DNA from: Litoditis marina
Lineage: Eukaryota > Nematoda > Chromadorea > Rhabditida > Rhabditidae
Length of the DNA: 64,000 nucleotides
Assembly: GCA_964036275.1 (NCBI GenBank)
Contig: OZ038435.1
Coordinates: forward strand, 13,369,634 to 13,433,633
Direction of reading: 5' to 3'
Both the position numbers and the translations under genes were made by a program. Each line of letters begins with the position of its first letter. Within the stretch, counting starts at the first letter, position 1. A model generated the notes under the pieces. It had not been told where the DNA came from. It ran no database searches and worked only from the letters and a program-made list of their open reading frames with translations. Positions 1-13,700 of the stretch are shown here, in pieces.

Positions 1-3000
1 AGACTGATTAGCATAAAAGTGGCACGTGTAACTGTAACATGTTCACGTAAACCTAGGTTCGCGCCTTATTAAGAACTTACAACGATTCGATATTCGCTCT
101 CTATTATTAATGAACTAATATTCAACTCTTTTTCTACAATTTAAGTATCTATATGAAGTTTTAATAACTTTTAAATCAAGTTTAGTGTGTTTAGAAGTAT
201 GGAATTTACGAATGTCACAATTTCTACATCTATAGGTACCAAAAAACTTTCATTACTGTTAAATAAACGTCTCAGAGCGAAGAAAGTGTCATTCGTGATC
301 AAAGTTTGCAAAAACGCTTGGCTAAAAAGCAAGAAGATTTGCAAAACGGGCTCCACCCAAGCTAGATTTTAGAATATGAGGTCAATTTTAACGAAAACTA
401 ATAACTTATATTTTTTGTTCGACTACTTTCCTTCTAAACTATAGTCGAAACACACTAGTGTATGTGTATGATACAAAACGACCTCTTTTATTTCATTTCA
501 CAAACGCTAAGGTGTGAAAACAGCTTTATCGCTCCAGTTTTGTAGTGTAAACGGCTGGTTTTGGATGTTTCCCAACTAGATTGAGATATTCGAGAGAAAC
601 ATAGTATTGTTGGGTACGGTAAGAGTTGATAAAAATTTCTAATTGACCAGCCTGAGAAAACTAGTTTGAAAGTTTGAACTTCAAATGCAGGGCATAAAGC
701 AAAATCTGCTATCTCATTTTCGATTGTAGACCTACAATAAATCAGAAAAGTATTGAGAATCGTTAAGAGTTGAGAATCAACGCCAAACTAGTACTATGAA
801 GTTATTCAACTAAGAAATTTTGTAAAATATCTAAAATAACCTATGTGAAACTAAGTTTGAACCTCATTTTGACGCTCAAACAGTTAATTTCCCTAATTAA
901 ACGTGTGTATCTGTACAAAAAAACTATTTCGAACTATGCTAACTACTTTGAAGAACGTTATGTAGCCGTTATTGGTACGTTAGAATTATTGAAAGAGAAA
1001 AAAATTGAACGAAAAGTCAGTTTTTCACCCGAAAACAAGGCAATCTCGGGTAATTTATGAATAGACTGATTAGCATAAAAGTGGCACGTGTAACTGTAAC
1101 ATGTTCACGTAAACCTAGGTTCGCGCCTTATTAAGAACTTACAACGATTTGATATTCGCTCTCTATTATTAATGAACTAATATTCAACTCTTTTTCTACA
1201 ATTTAAGTATCTATATGAAGTTTTAATAACTTTTAAATCAAGTTTAGTGTGTTTAGAAGTATGGAATTTACGAATGTCACAATTTCTACATCTATAGGTA
1301 TCAAAAAACTTTCATTACTGTTAAATAAACGTCTCAGAGCAAAGAAAGTGTCATTCGTGATCAAAGTTTGCGAAAACGCTTGGCTAAAAAGCAAGAAGAG
1401 TTGCAAAACGGGCTCCACCCAAGCTAGATTTTAGAATATGAGGTCAATTTTAACGAAAACTAATAACTTATATTTTTTGTTCGACTACTTTCCTTCTAAA
1501 CTATAGTCGAAACACACTAGTGTATGTGTATGATACAAAACGACCTCTTTTATTTCATTTCACAAACGCTAAAGTGTGAAAACAGCTTTATCGCTCCAGT
1601 TTTGTAGTGTAAACGGCTGGTTTTGGATGTTTCCCAACTAGATTGAGATATTCGAGAGAAACATAGTATTGTTGGGTACGGTAAGAGTTGATAAAAATTT
1701 CTAATTGACCAGCCTGAGAAAACTAGTTTGAAAGTTTGAACTTCAAATGCAGGGCATAAAGCAAAATCTGCTATCTCATTTTCGATTGTAGACCTACAAT
1801 AAATCAGAAAAGTATTGAGAATCGTTAAGAGTTGAGAATCAAACTTGAATAAGTACTTTAAAGGTATTCAACTAAGAAATTTGGTAAAATATCCAAAATA
1901 AACTATGTTAAACTAAGTTTGAACCTCATTTTGACGCTCAAACAGTTAATTTCCCTAATTAAACGTGTGTATCTGTACAAAAAAACTATTTCGAACTATG
2001 CTAACTACTTTGAAGAACGTTATGTAGCCGTTATTGGTACGTTAGAATTATTGAAAGAGAAAAAAATTGAACGAAAAGTCAGTTTTTCACCCGAAAACAA
2101 GGCAATCTCGGGTAATTTGTGAATAGACTGATTAGCATAAAAGTGGCACGTGTAACTGTAACATGTTCACGTAAACCTAGGTTCGCGCCTTATTAAGAAC
2201 TTACAACGATTTGATATTCGCTCTCTATTATTAATGAACTAATATTCAACTCTTTTTCTACAATTTAAGTATCTATATGAAGTTTTAATAACTTTTAAAT
2301 CAAGTTTAGTGTGTTTAGAAGTATGGAATTTACGAATGTCACAATTTCTACATCTATAGGTATCAAAAAACTTTCATTACTGTTAAATAAACGTCTCAGA
2401 GCAAAGAAAGTGTCATTCGTGATCAAAGTTTGCGAAAACGCTTGGCTAAAAAGCAAGAAGAGTTGCAAAACGGGCTCCACCCAAGCTAGATTTTAGAACA
2501 TGAGGTCAATTTTAACGAAAACTAATAACTTATATTTTTTGTTCGACTACTTTCCTTCTAAACTATAGTCGAAACACACTAGTGTATGTGTATGATACAA
2601 AACGACCTCTTTTATTTCATTTCACAAACGCTAAAGTGTGAAAACAGCTTTATCGCTCCAGTTTTGTAGTGTAAACGGCTGGTTTTGGATGTTTCCCAAC
2701 TAGATTGAGATATTCGAGAGAAACATAGTATTGTTGGGTACGGTAAGAGTTGATAAAAATTTCTAATTGACCAGCCTGAGAAAACTAGTTTGAAAGTTTG
2801 AACTTCAAATGCAGGGCATAAAGCAAAATCTGCTATCTCATTTTCGATTGTAGACCTACAATAAATCAGAAAAGTATTGAGAATCGTTAAGAGTTGAGAA
2901 TCAAACTTGAATAAGTACTTTAAAGGTATTCAACTAAGAAATTTGGTAAAATATCCAAAATAAACTATGTTAAACTAAGTTTGAACCTCATTTTGACGCT

Positions 3001-6000
3001 CAAACAGTTAATTTCCCTAATTAAACGTGTGTATCTGTACAAAAAAACTATTTCGAACTATGCTAACTACTTTGAAGAACGTTATGTAGCCGTTATTGCT
3101 ACGTTAGAATTATTGAAAGAGAAAAAAATTGAACGAAAAGTCAGTTTTTCACCCGAAAACAAGGCAATCTCGGGTAATTTGTGAATAGACTGATTAGCAT
3201 AAAAGTGGCACGTGTAACTGTAACATGTTCACGTAAACCTAGGTTCGCGCCTTATTAAGAACTTACAACGATTTGATATTCGCTCTCTATTATTAATGAA
3301 CTAATATTCAACTCTTTTTCTACAATTTAAGTATCTATATGAAGTTTTAATAACTTTCAAATCAAGTTTAGTGTGTTTAGAAGTATGGAATTTACGAATG
3401 TCACAATTTCTACATCTATAGGTACCAAAAAACTTTCATTACTGTTAAATAAACGTCTCAGAGCAAAGAAAGTTTCATTCGTGAATCGTGATCATAGTTT
3501 GCAAAAACGCTTGGCTAAAAAGCAAGAAGAGTTGCAAAACGGGCTCCACCCAAGCTAGATTTTAGAATAAGAGGTCAATTTTAACGAAAACTAATAACTT
3601 ATATTTTTTGTTCGACTACTTTCCTTCTAAACTATAGTCGAAACACACTAGTGTATGTGTATGATACAAAACGACCTCTTTTATTTCATTTCACAAACGC
3701 TAAAGTGTGAAAACAGCTTTATCGCTCCAGTTTTGTAGTGTAAACGGCTGGTTTTGGATGTTTCCCAACTAGATTGAGATATTCGAGAGAAACATAGTAT
3801 TGTTGGGTACGGTAAGAGTTGATAAAAATTTCTAATTGACCAGCCTGAGAAAACTAGTTTGAAAGTTTGAACTTCAAATGCAGGGTATAAAGCAAAATCT
3901 GCTATCTCATTTTCGATTGTAGACCTACAATAAACCCGAAAAGTATTGAGAATTGTTAAGAGTTGAGAATCAAACTTGAATAAGTACTTTAAAGGTATTC
4001 AACTAAGAAATTTGGTAAAATATCCAAAATAAACTACGTTAAACTAAGTTTGAACCTCATTTTGACGCTCAAACAGTTAATTTCCCTAATTAAACGTGTG
4101 TATCTGTACAAAAAAACTATTTCGAACTACTTTGAAGAACGTTATGTAGCCGTTATTGCTACGTTAGAATTATTGAAAGAGAAAAATTGAACGAAAAGTC
4201 AGTTTTTCACCCGAAAACAAGGCAATCACGGGTAATTTGTGAATAGACTGATTAGCATAAAAGTGGCACGTGTAACTGTAACATGTTCACGTAAACCTAG
4301 GTTCGCGCCTTATTAAGAACTTACAACGATTTGATATTCGCTCTCTATTATTAATGAACTAATATTCAACTTTTTTTCTACAATTTAAGTATCTATATGA
4401 AGTTTTAATAACTTTTAAATCAAGTTTAGTGTGTTTAGAAGTATGGAATTTACGAATGTCACAATTTCTACATCTATAACTACCAAAAAACTTTAATTAC
4501 TGTTAAATAAACGTCTCAGAGCAAAGAAAGTGTCATTCGTGATCAAAGTTTGCAAAAACGCTTGGCTAAAAAGCAAGAAGAGTTGCAAAACGGGCTCCAC
4601 CCAAGCTAGATTTTAGAATATGAGGTCAATTTTAACGAAAACTAATAACTTATATTTTTTGTTCGACTACTTTCCTTCTAAACTATAGTCGAAACACACT
4701 AGTGTATGTGTATGATACAAAACGACCTCTTTTATTTCACAAACGCTAAAGTGTGAAAACAGCTTTATCGCTCCAGTTTTGTAGTGTAAACGGCTGGTTT
4801 TGGATGTTTCCCAACTAGATTGAGATATTCGAGAGAAACATAGTATTGTTGGGTACGGTAAGAGTTGATAAAAATTTCTAATTGACCAGCCTGAGAAAAC
4901 TAGTTTGAAAGTTTGAACTTCAAATGCAGGGCATAAAGCAAAATCTGCTATCTCATTTTCGATTGTAGACCTACAATAAATCAGAAAAGTATTGAGAATC
5001 GTTAAGAGTTGAGAATCAACGCCAAATTAGTACTATGAAGTTATTCAACTAAGAAATTTTGTAAAATATCTAAAATAACCTATGTGAAACTAAGTTTGAA
5101 CCTCATTTTGACGCTCAAACAGTTAATTTCCCTAATTAAACGCGTGTATCTGTACAAAAAACTATTTCGAACTATGCTAACTACTTTGAAGAACGTTATG
5201 TAGCCGTTATTGGTACGTTAGAATTATTGAAAGAGAAAAAATTTGAACGAAAAGTCAGTTTTTCACCCGAAAACAAGGCAATGCCGGGTAATTTGTGAAT
5301 AGACTGATTAGCATAAAAGTGGCACGTGTAACTGTAACATGTTCACGTAAACCTAGGTTCGCGCCTTATTAAGAACTTACAACGATTTGATGATCGCTCT
5401 CTATTATTAATGAACTAATATTCAACTCTTTTTCTACAATTTAAGTATCTATATGAAGTTTTAATAACTTTTAAATCAAGTTTAGTGTGTTTAGAAGTAT
5501 GGAATTTACGAATGTCACAATTTCTACATCTATAGGTACCAAAAAACTTTCATTACTGTTAAATAAACGTCTCAGAGCAAAGAAAGTTTCATTCGTTATC
5601 ATAGTTTGCAAAAACGCTTGGCTAAAAAGCAAGAAGAGTTGCAAAACGGGCTCCACCCAAGCTAGATTTTAGAATATGAGGTCAATTTTAACGAAAACTA
5701 ATAACTTATATTTTTTGTTCGACTACTTTCCTTCTAAACTATAGTCGAAACACACTAGTGTATGTGTATGATACAAAACGACCTCTTTTATTTCATTTCA
5801 CAAACGCTAAAGTGTGAAAACAGCTTTATCGCTCCAGTTTTGTAGTGTAAACGGCTGGTTTTGGATGTTTCCCAACTAGATTGAGATATTCGAGAGAAAC
5901 ATAGTATTGTTGGGTACGGTAAGAGTTGATAAAAATTTCTAATTGACCAGCCTGAGAAAACTAGTTTGAAAGTTTGAACTTCAAATGCAGGGCATAAAGC

Positions 6001-7666
6001 AAAATCTGCTATCTCATTTTCGATTGTAGACCTACAATAAATCAGAAAAGTATTGAGAATCGTTAAGAGTTGAGAATCAACGCCAAATTAGTACTATGAA
6101 GTTATTCAACTAAGAAATTTTGTAAAATATCTAAAATAACCTATGTGAAACTAAGTTTTTTGACGCTCAAACAGTTAATTTCCCTAATTAAACGCGTGTA
6201 TCTGTACAAAAAACTATTTCGAACTATGCTAACTACTTTGAAGAACGTTATGTAGCCGTTATTGGTACGTTAGAATTATTGAAAGAGAAAAAATTTGAAC
6301 GAAAAGTCAGTTTTTCACCCGAAAACAAGGCAATCTCGGGTAATTTGTGAATAGACTGATTAGCATAAAAGTGGCACGTGTAACTGTAACATGTTCACGT
6401 AAACCTAGGTCCGCGCCTTATTAAGAACTTACAACAATTTGATATTCGCTCTCTATTATTAATGAACTAATATTCAACTCTTTTTCTACAATTTAAGTAT
6501 CTATATGAAGTTTTAATAACTTTTAAATCAAGTTTAGTGTGTTTAGAAGTATGGAATTTACGAATGTCACAATTTCTACATCTATAGGTACCAAAAAACT
6601 TTCATTACTGTTAAATAAACGTCTCAGAGCAAAGAAAGTTTCATTCGTGAATCGTGATCATAGTTTGCAAAAACGCTTGGCTAAAAAGCAAGAAGAGTTG
6701 CAAAACGGGCTCCACCCAAGCTAGATTTTAGAATATGAGGTCAATTTTAACGAAAACTAATAACTTATATTTTTTGTTCGACTACTTTCCTTCTAAACTA
6801 TAGTCGAAACACACTAGTGTATGTGTATGATACAAAACGACCTCTTTTATTTCATTTCACAAACGCTAAAGTGTGAAAACAGCTTTATCGCTCCAGTTTT
6901 GTAGTGTAAACGGCTGGTTTTGGATGTTTCCCAACTAGATTGAGATATTCGAGAGAAACATAGTATTGTTGGGTACGGTAAGAGTTGATAAAAATTTCTA
7001 ATTGACCAGCCTGAGAAAACTAGTTTGAAAGTTTGAACTTCAAATGCAGGGCATAAAGCAAAATCTGCTATCTCATTTTCGATTGTAGACCTACAATAAA
7101 TCAGAAAAGTATTGAGAATCGTTAAGAGTTGAGAATCAAACTTGAATAAGTACTTTAAAGGTATTCAACTAAGAAATTTGGTAAAATATCCAAAATAAAC
7201 TATGTTAAACTAAGTTTGAACCTCATTTTGACGCTCAAACAGTTAATTTCCCTAATTAAACGTGTGTATCTGTACAAAAAAACTATTTCGAACTATGCTA
7301 ACTACTTTGAAGAACGTTATGTAGCCGTTATTGGTACGTTAGAATTATTGAAAGAGAAAAAAATTGAACGAAAAGTCAGTTTTTCACCCGAAAACAAGGC
7401 AATCTCGGGTAATTTGTGAATAGACTGATTAGCATAAAAGTGGCACGTGTAACTGTAACATGTTCACGTAAACCTAGGTTCGCGCCTTATTAAGAACTTA
7501 CAACGATTTGATATTCGCTCTCTATTATTAATGAACTAATATTCAACTCTTTTTCTACAATTTAAGTATCTATATGAAGTTTTAATAACTTTTAAATCAA
7601 GTTTAGTGTGTTTAGAAGTATGGAATTTACGAATGTCACAATTTCTACATCTATAACTACCAAATA
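1..7666. repeat. ~1,062-bp satellite array, 7 full copies plus one partial
   Basis: Units begin with AGACTGATTAGCATAAAAGT at 1, 1063, 2125, 3187, 4245, 5301, 6353 and 7422, so unit lengths are 1062, 1062, 1062, 1058, 1056, 1052 and 1069 bp. Copies are nearly identical and differ by point changes and small indels. The eighth copy stops near 7666, inside the segment after the CTATAACTACC variant. Each copy holds 61-67 codon open stretches on both strands. Copies 4-6 carry single-base or 9-base indels in the 67-codon frame, so I see no sign that it is maintained as protein. The array presumably extends left of the window. Confidence 0.97.
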
Positions 7667-7700
7667 CAGTGTAATTACCATTACTAACTGCCGTTATTCT

Positions 7701-7721
7701 ATTTCAGATATCAACTTGGAT
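7701..7721 (+). promoter_or_regulatory. Probable SL trans-splice acceptor and 14-nt 5' leader
   Basis: A TATTTCAG acceptor ends at 7707 and lies 14 nt before the first ATG of the large gene (7722). No donor or exon can be placed upstream, because satellite ends about 40 bp away. In nematodes an acceptor this close to the start codon is the usual place for spliced-leader addition. The leader frame is also open back to the acceptor, so an undetected cis-spliced upstream exon is the alternative. Confidence 0.5.
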
Positions 7722-10700
7722 ATGACGAAGATGAGTTATGCATCAGCTCTTATGGTAAGGCTACTTCTAGAGTGAACTTTCTCGCGCAATACTCAGTAAT
7801 CCAACTTACTACTGGATTTTTGCAGAAACTTTTTTGCAAAAAACTGTTGGGGAACGAAAAACTAATCCAAAAATAGGTAACTCGAATAGGACAGAATCCT
7901 AAATTTACTTGCGATGTTTGGTAGTCTAATTGTAGAACAAAACGTCGGATTCCTACGGCGTGAATCTTAATACCGGGGAGTTTCTATGACCTATCTGTCG
8001 TTTCGGCGCTACTAAATAACTAAATAATGAGGGAACACTGACTTTTTCGCTTCTTCTATGGGGCACCTTAACTTTTTCGATCATCTCACCAGCACTACTA
8101 TCTCATGTTTGACTGAGAGCCGGGTGGTACCATCTTGACGGGTGGTTCCTTGTACAGAAGGATCCGGGCAACATCTGCAAATATAATATTCACTACGTTC
8201 ACAGTTCACATCTCCGAACCCAGAAATTCATAATTGCTCGAGATGCCTAGGTGACTAACATTTGCAATAGGCAAACTATTAGGTTCGCACAGGCAAGCTA
8301 CATATAATAAGCATAAACCAACTGAGCCTAGTTTTGGCGGAGGGGTTGCGGTATACATTTCAAGCGTACATGGGTCCCGGTGCATTAAAATAGGTACATT
8401 TGAACTATTTGGATCAATTTTTCATCTGTGTCTTTTTCCAGAGCAAAAAGCGATCTGGGCCCGAGGCCAACCAGCGAACTACGGAGATTATGAAGCCGGA
8501 TAAGGGAAGACAAGAAGAGAAGAAAGAAGGACCATCCAGGAGATTTGAGGTATATACTGTTAGTCAATTGCACAGTCACGTGAAACAAACACAGCAGAAC
8601 TCAGAAACGTGCAATGACCAAGTGCACGATTCCTCATTAGAATGCTAACTTTACGTGACTATTCAATTTTCTTTTAGTATACTATTCTACAACAATACTT
8701 TTAAAATACTTTTTCTGATGTAACACATAGTGTGGCGATGTAACTTCGCAGGTGCAAAAAAATCAAAGTTAGGCTTGACTTTCAACTTTTAACCGAAATT
8801 TGGGAACATCCTGCATCTGTTTGGGTGAAAGTAAACTTTCTAGAGAGGAGGGGGGCTTTATTGGATGCATTCCTGAATCACTCGTTTTTCTTCTAATTTC
8901 TAATCAGTATTGAACTATCCTAATCTAGCAACCGGTTTTGTAGTTTGATCACCTATAAAACACCCGACTTTCATACGATTTTTCAAAGTCGCCTCACGTA
9001 CGTAACTGGCCGTTGCCTATACATCAACATTTTTTTTGAAAAAGGAGGTAAGGGGGACCCCCACTTTACTTGATCTCATGAATGAAGGCCGCTCACAAAA
9101 GTCAGCTGGTGTCATAGGTGGGATAGTGTAGGTTCGGGGGTTTCAACAGTTAAACATCTTCTCCACAGAAAAACCTAAAAGTTAGGGTAATTATCCAATA
9201 AACCCAGAATTATTGAAAACTTATAGGTCCCCCTATATATAAAACTTATAGGTCCCCCTAGCCCAGTTAAATACAAAGTTCAGGATCCCCCGAATATATA
9301 ACCGGGGGGTGGTGCATGTATGCGGTTCACTGAATCATTTCGAATGGAAAACGGTTCGAACCCAGGAGGGATAACTAAAATTCTCACCGGCCTCACAACC
9401 GGAACGACTCCCCCCCCCCCTCAAAAATCAAAAGTCAATGGTAAATAATCAAAAACAAGCTTTCTGAACCCAAAATATTCCAATTTAAAGTTTGAATTTA
9501 TCAAAATCTTGTGCCGGAATCGACCCCCCCCCCCCCCCTGAAAACGGTGTCCGCGTACGAAGTTTGGTCCTCCCTGTTCTAACCTGACTATTTTCAGTGT
9601 GTCCCGTTGAAGTTGGACGATGTGTTCGTCACGAGAAGGGAGACGAGGACGAGAGTGAAGAGGGTGAGCAGCCGGTTTCCAACTGAAAATGAAGAGTAGA
9701 GGGGAGAAACTTTACAAAAACGATACAAACCTCATAGTTGGGAGTAGAAAACATGCAGATTTGTGTAGTTTGATGCTAAATATCGTCGAAGTAGTCATCG
9801 TTTTCGGGATGAAACGTGTTCATATTAAGCTGATTCATGATAAACGCTCAGTTGTATAGACTCTAAAAGTCGAAATTCTTGTTGAAAAGATGATCCTTTT
9901 GACAATACTCACAATCCCTCTTTTTCGCCATACAACCTTGCAATAGTAACATAATACTTTTGTTCAACGATCATAGATCAATGCACTTGATACTATTATT
10001 GTTTATATTACAATTATTATTAATACAATTATTATTATTTACAGGTGAAGTGCCGTTTGGCAGCCGGCGCGGATCCCGCTCAGAAGAAGAAGAACGAGGC
10101 GGAGAATAGGAAGAGTGAGGCTCTCAGGAAGAAACAGAGAGAGCAAGAGACGCAGAGAAAAGAGCTGGAGAAGAAGCGAAAGGAGGTATGTTTCCGAACA
10201 CAAAGGTGTGACTTATCTACAGAACTAACCCGTTCTTCATCCAAATACGTGAAACAAGTATGTTTTTGCATCAAAAATCGGGTAATTTTTCCGATATCAG
10301 CTAAAAGTAGCCCATTTTTCAAAGTTTTGTGACTATTCCGACAACTTTGCTGGAGTATGTATGTTTCTTGGGAAATATGTTTGCCTCAGTTCTTGAAGGG
10401 GGAAGATCGTTATGTCGGGAACATTGACTTTTTACCCCCCACCTTTCTGAATTGGTATTGCGTTTGGGGAATTGTAGTTTGACCCCCCCCCACCGGGGGG
10501 TGATAATTCAATTTATCGCCTGCAATACAGAAGTTTGAGGGTGGGGGGTAAAAAGTAAACATTTCCGGTATTGAAGTTCAGCCCCCCACTCGTTGAAGTT
10601 TGACCCCCCACCATTGAAGTTCTACCCCCCGCCGACCCAGGTGGGGGGTAAATAGTAAATGTCGAAGTAGATTTTTGACCCCCCCCCCCTCTCCTAGATT

Positions 10701-13700
10701 TTCAGGTTTTAGCTTGGGTGGGGGGTTGAAGTGCTACGGGGGGGACTCAACTAAAGTGGGGGGCGATACTTCAATTTTCCCGTTATGTCTTTGAAGTCGA
10801 GAAACTTTGTAGTCAACCTCGGTGTGAAAAACAGCTGTGGTCTCGGAACGTAACTACGTAACTCGCGCCAACTTCTTTCACTTTTTTCAGCAAAATCGGT
10901 TTCAACTTTTTGTGAATTACTGTTTTTGGTCAAAATATCGGAGAAAATTTAAAAACGGACTTCGTATAGCAATTCCTGAAGCTTCACATCTCTATGGAAT
11001 AGTGGTGTGTAACCGTCCTTCGTTTGAATGGGTACTGTAGGGATATCAGTAAGAATGACTTCAATTATACCTATGCCTTATTATTATTAATATTATTATT
11101 ATTACCAGGAGGAGAAGAAGCAAAGGGAGGCGGATGAAAAGAGGGAGAAGGTCGAGAAGAAGAAGAGAGAGGCCGCCAAGAAAATCAGAGAGGCAGAGAA
11201 AAAGAGAAAGGAGGAGATTCAGAAGGTGAGCACTTTCACTAAAGGGTTCCATACTTGCAGAGCAAATCCATGCTATGCATGTTGCTCTTTCCGCTGTGCT
11301 TAGTCTGCCCCGTTCTTTTTTTGATCTCGTATATTATGGCGAAGAGATCAATGATCAAACTACAGGACTACAGCTAAGATCAAGTCACTGCCTACTTTGA
11401 AAACATCTTCGCGCAAACCTAGTTAAGTGAAAAGACTGAAAAGTCATAATTTTACTCCCGAAATGAACTAAATTTTCCGATTCGGCGAAAAGAGGGTCGG
11501 TTTTTTGGTCATTCAGACAATTTTACTGGAGAAAAAGTTACTTCATCTCAAGAATGGGAATGAATGCGTATATTGATTATTCCTTGAATTTGAATAGGAT
11601 AACATACCATTTCTGTAGTTCAGGTAGAGATAGCTACAACAGTACTGTCACTTCATCTCAAAAATGAGAATGAATGCGTATACTGATTGAAATTCAATAG
11701 GATAACATACCATTCTCTGTTTCAGGCCGAGATAGCGGCAGCCAAGGCAGAGGCGAAGGAGAGGCGTGAAGCGGAGGCCCGAAAGAGAGAAGAGCGTTGC
11801 CGCCGTCGCTCGGCCAGGACGGGTCAGTCGCTGGCGTCTGTCAAGAAGACCAAGGTCGACGGCAAGAAGAAGGTCAGCCGGGCAATCGAACCTGGATTGG
11901 TGGTAGTAGTTTAGCTTAATTAACTGAGACACGAAAGTAGTGATAGTGGTGGTAGTGTAGGTTAAGTCAGTTAGGTCAGTTAAGGAAGGTGACGCGACTG
12001 TCAAGAAGAAGGTCAGCCGGGGAATCGAACCTAGATTGGTGGTAGAGTAGTTTAGGGTAATCAACTAAGATACTGAAGAAGTAGTGTGAGCTAATCAAGT
12101 AAGAGGTGAGATAAGGACCCTAAGGATTTAAGATCGATACCTAGACCCAAAAAGAAGGTCAGTTGGAGAATCGAATCGAATCGGTAGTAGTAGTAGTAGT
12201 TTAGGTTAATAAACTAAGATACTAAAGAAGTAGTGTAAGTTTCTGACCAGGAGATCTTTAATGTGTGCTTTAACAGAGAGGACCCATAACTTGGACTGAG
12301 AGGACCCATAACTTTTCTAACATTTTGGGTTTTTTGGATAAAAAGTTAGGGAACAGAACCTGAATTGGAAGTACTAGTAGTTTAGGGTAATTAACTGAAA
12401 TACTAAATAAGAAGTACAAATCTAAGTTAATAAACTAAGACACTAATCGTGTCGGCGTGCTTACTAGACGCGTAGTCTTACATCTAGGGTGCTACACGTT
12501 GCACTATGCAAGCAATGGCTCAGTGACTTTCTTCTCGAGATTTTCCTTGCAAATAGGAAGTAGCGTAGTATTCGTAGTAATGAAAACACTAAAAAATACA
12601 TTTTCAGGCTGGAATCTTCGCCCGGGCAGTAAAGGGAGTGAAGGTGAATATTTTTGATGTGGATTGGAATATTTTTAGACTTTGAGGGGGGGGGGGTATC
12701 TTATAAATAATCAAACTAGAGCTTTCCAAGTCAGGGTACTTTCTCAACTCAACTTTACAATAAGACAACTATATTCATCCAAAGTTGTAGTCCAAAATGC
12801 GTTCAGGCTAAAACATCAGCTCAAAAGCGAGCGGTACCTTTCAATGTGTGTATCAATAGTTCAATAGTGCATACCTGTTTGTGAATAACTTTCAATTGTT
12901 CCAGAGCGGCGTTCAGAATGTGGCCAAGGCTGCAAAGAATCTGGTGGACAAGACGTGTATTGGTCGTGCGAACCACAGTCCCCAGCCCACCCCATCTCCC
13001 GTCAGTTGGTCATGGATGGATCGAGCCCCCGTGGACAAGGAAGCTGTCAGTCTATATTTATACTATAACCCCCCCCCCAATACCCTAGCATATTTGTTGA
13101 GATGATCAGAATAAATCGAAAAACAAACTATTTTTTCGATCAATTCATAGGTGGGATAGTGTCGGTTCAGCGACTTGAACAGTTAAACTGTTAAACATCC
13201 CCTTCACAGAAAAGTTATAGGTCACCCCTAGGTAATTACCCGATAAACCCAACATTATCACAATAGTTATTGGTCCCTCCTAGCCAAGTTAAAGGAAAAG
13301 TGAAGGATCCCCCAGTTATCTAACCGGGGTAACGCACCTAGGGCATCAATTAGTCTAAGTATGGTACAAAATCATACCTTTTTCATGTGTTTGGATACAA
13401 AAACGAACTACTTTTCGTCGTAAAGTCGAACACTATTGGTATTTGACTCAAGTTATGTAAATTGTAAACTTATTTATTGACACTAGTTTTGTAAATTGTA
13501 AACTTTAATACATTAAAGGAGCTGGCGTCCGACACCACATCACATCACGCAAGACCAGTCTCATCAATACACACCGTGAGTTTCATTCACACCTCAGTAA
13601 CGGGTCAGAATGACCAGAAAACCTCGAAAAAACGCACTTCATTCTTGTTAACATCGAGGAATCTTGCTGTTTCTGCCCAATCATGGTGTGCCAGGTCGAA

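Larger units (their letters stand above)
10045..11872 (+). other. Exons 4-6: long Arg/Lys/Glu-rich helix of the large gene
   Basis: Exons 10045-10185, 11109-11225 and 11726-11872 encode about 135 residues (positions 70-204). They are dominated by K, R, E, Q and A with almost no proline or glycine in the core, for example KKQREQETQRKELEKKRKE. A continuous coiled coil or single alpha-helix is expected. The end turns basic (REERCRRRSARTG) and could be a nuclear-localisation or nucleic-acid-binding patch. Charged low-complexity helices of this kind give spurious similarity to many cytoskeletal proteins, so they do not identify the family. Confidence 0.75.

Noticed and set aside
171..7419. Recurrent 61- and 67-codon frames in the 1,062-bp satellite as a tandem gene family
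   Set aside because: Frames are open on both strands at the same place, and several copies have frame-breaking indels. They recur only because the repeat does, and I see no splice or start context.
9340..9375. tRNA T-arm-like GGTTCGAACCC
   Set aside because: No matching acceptor stem, D-arm or anticodon arm upstream. Similar GTTCGAAC at 31140 also fails.
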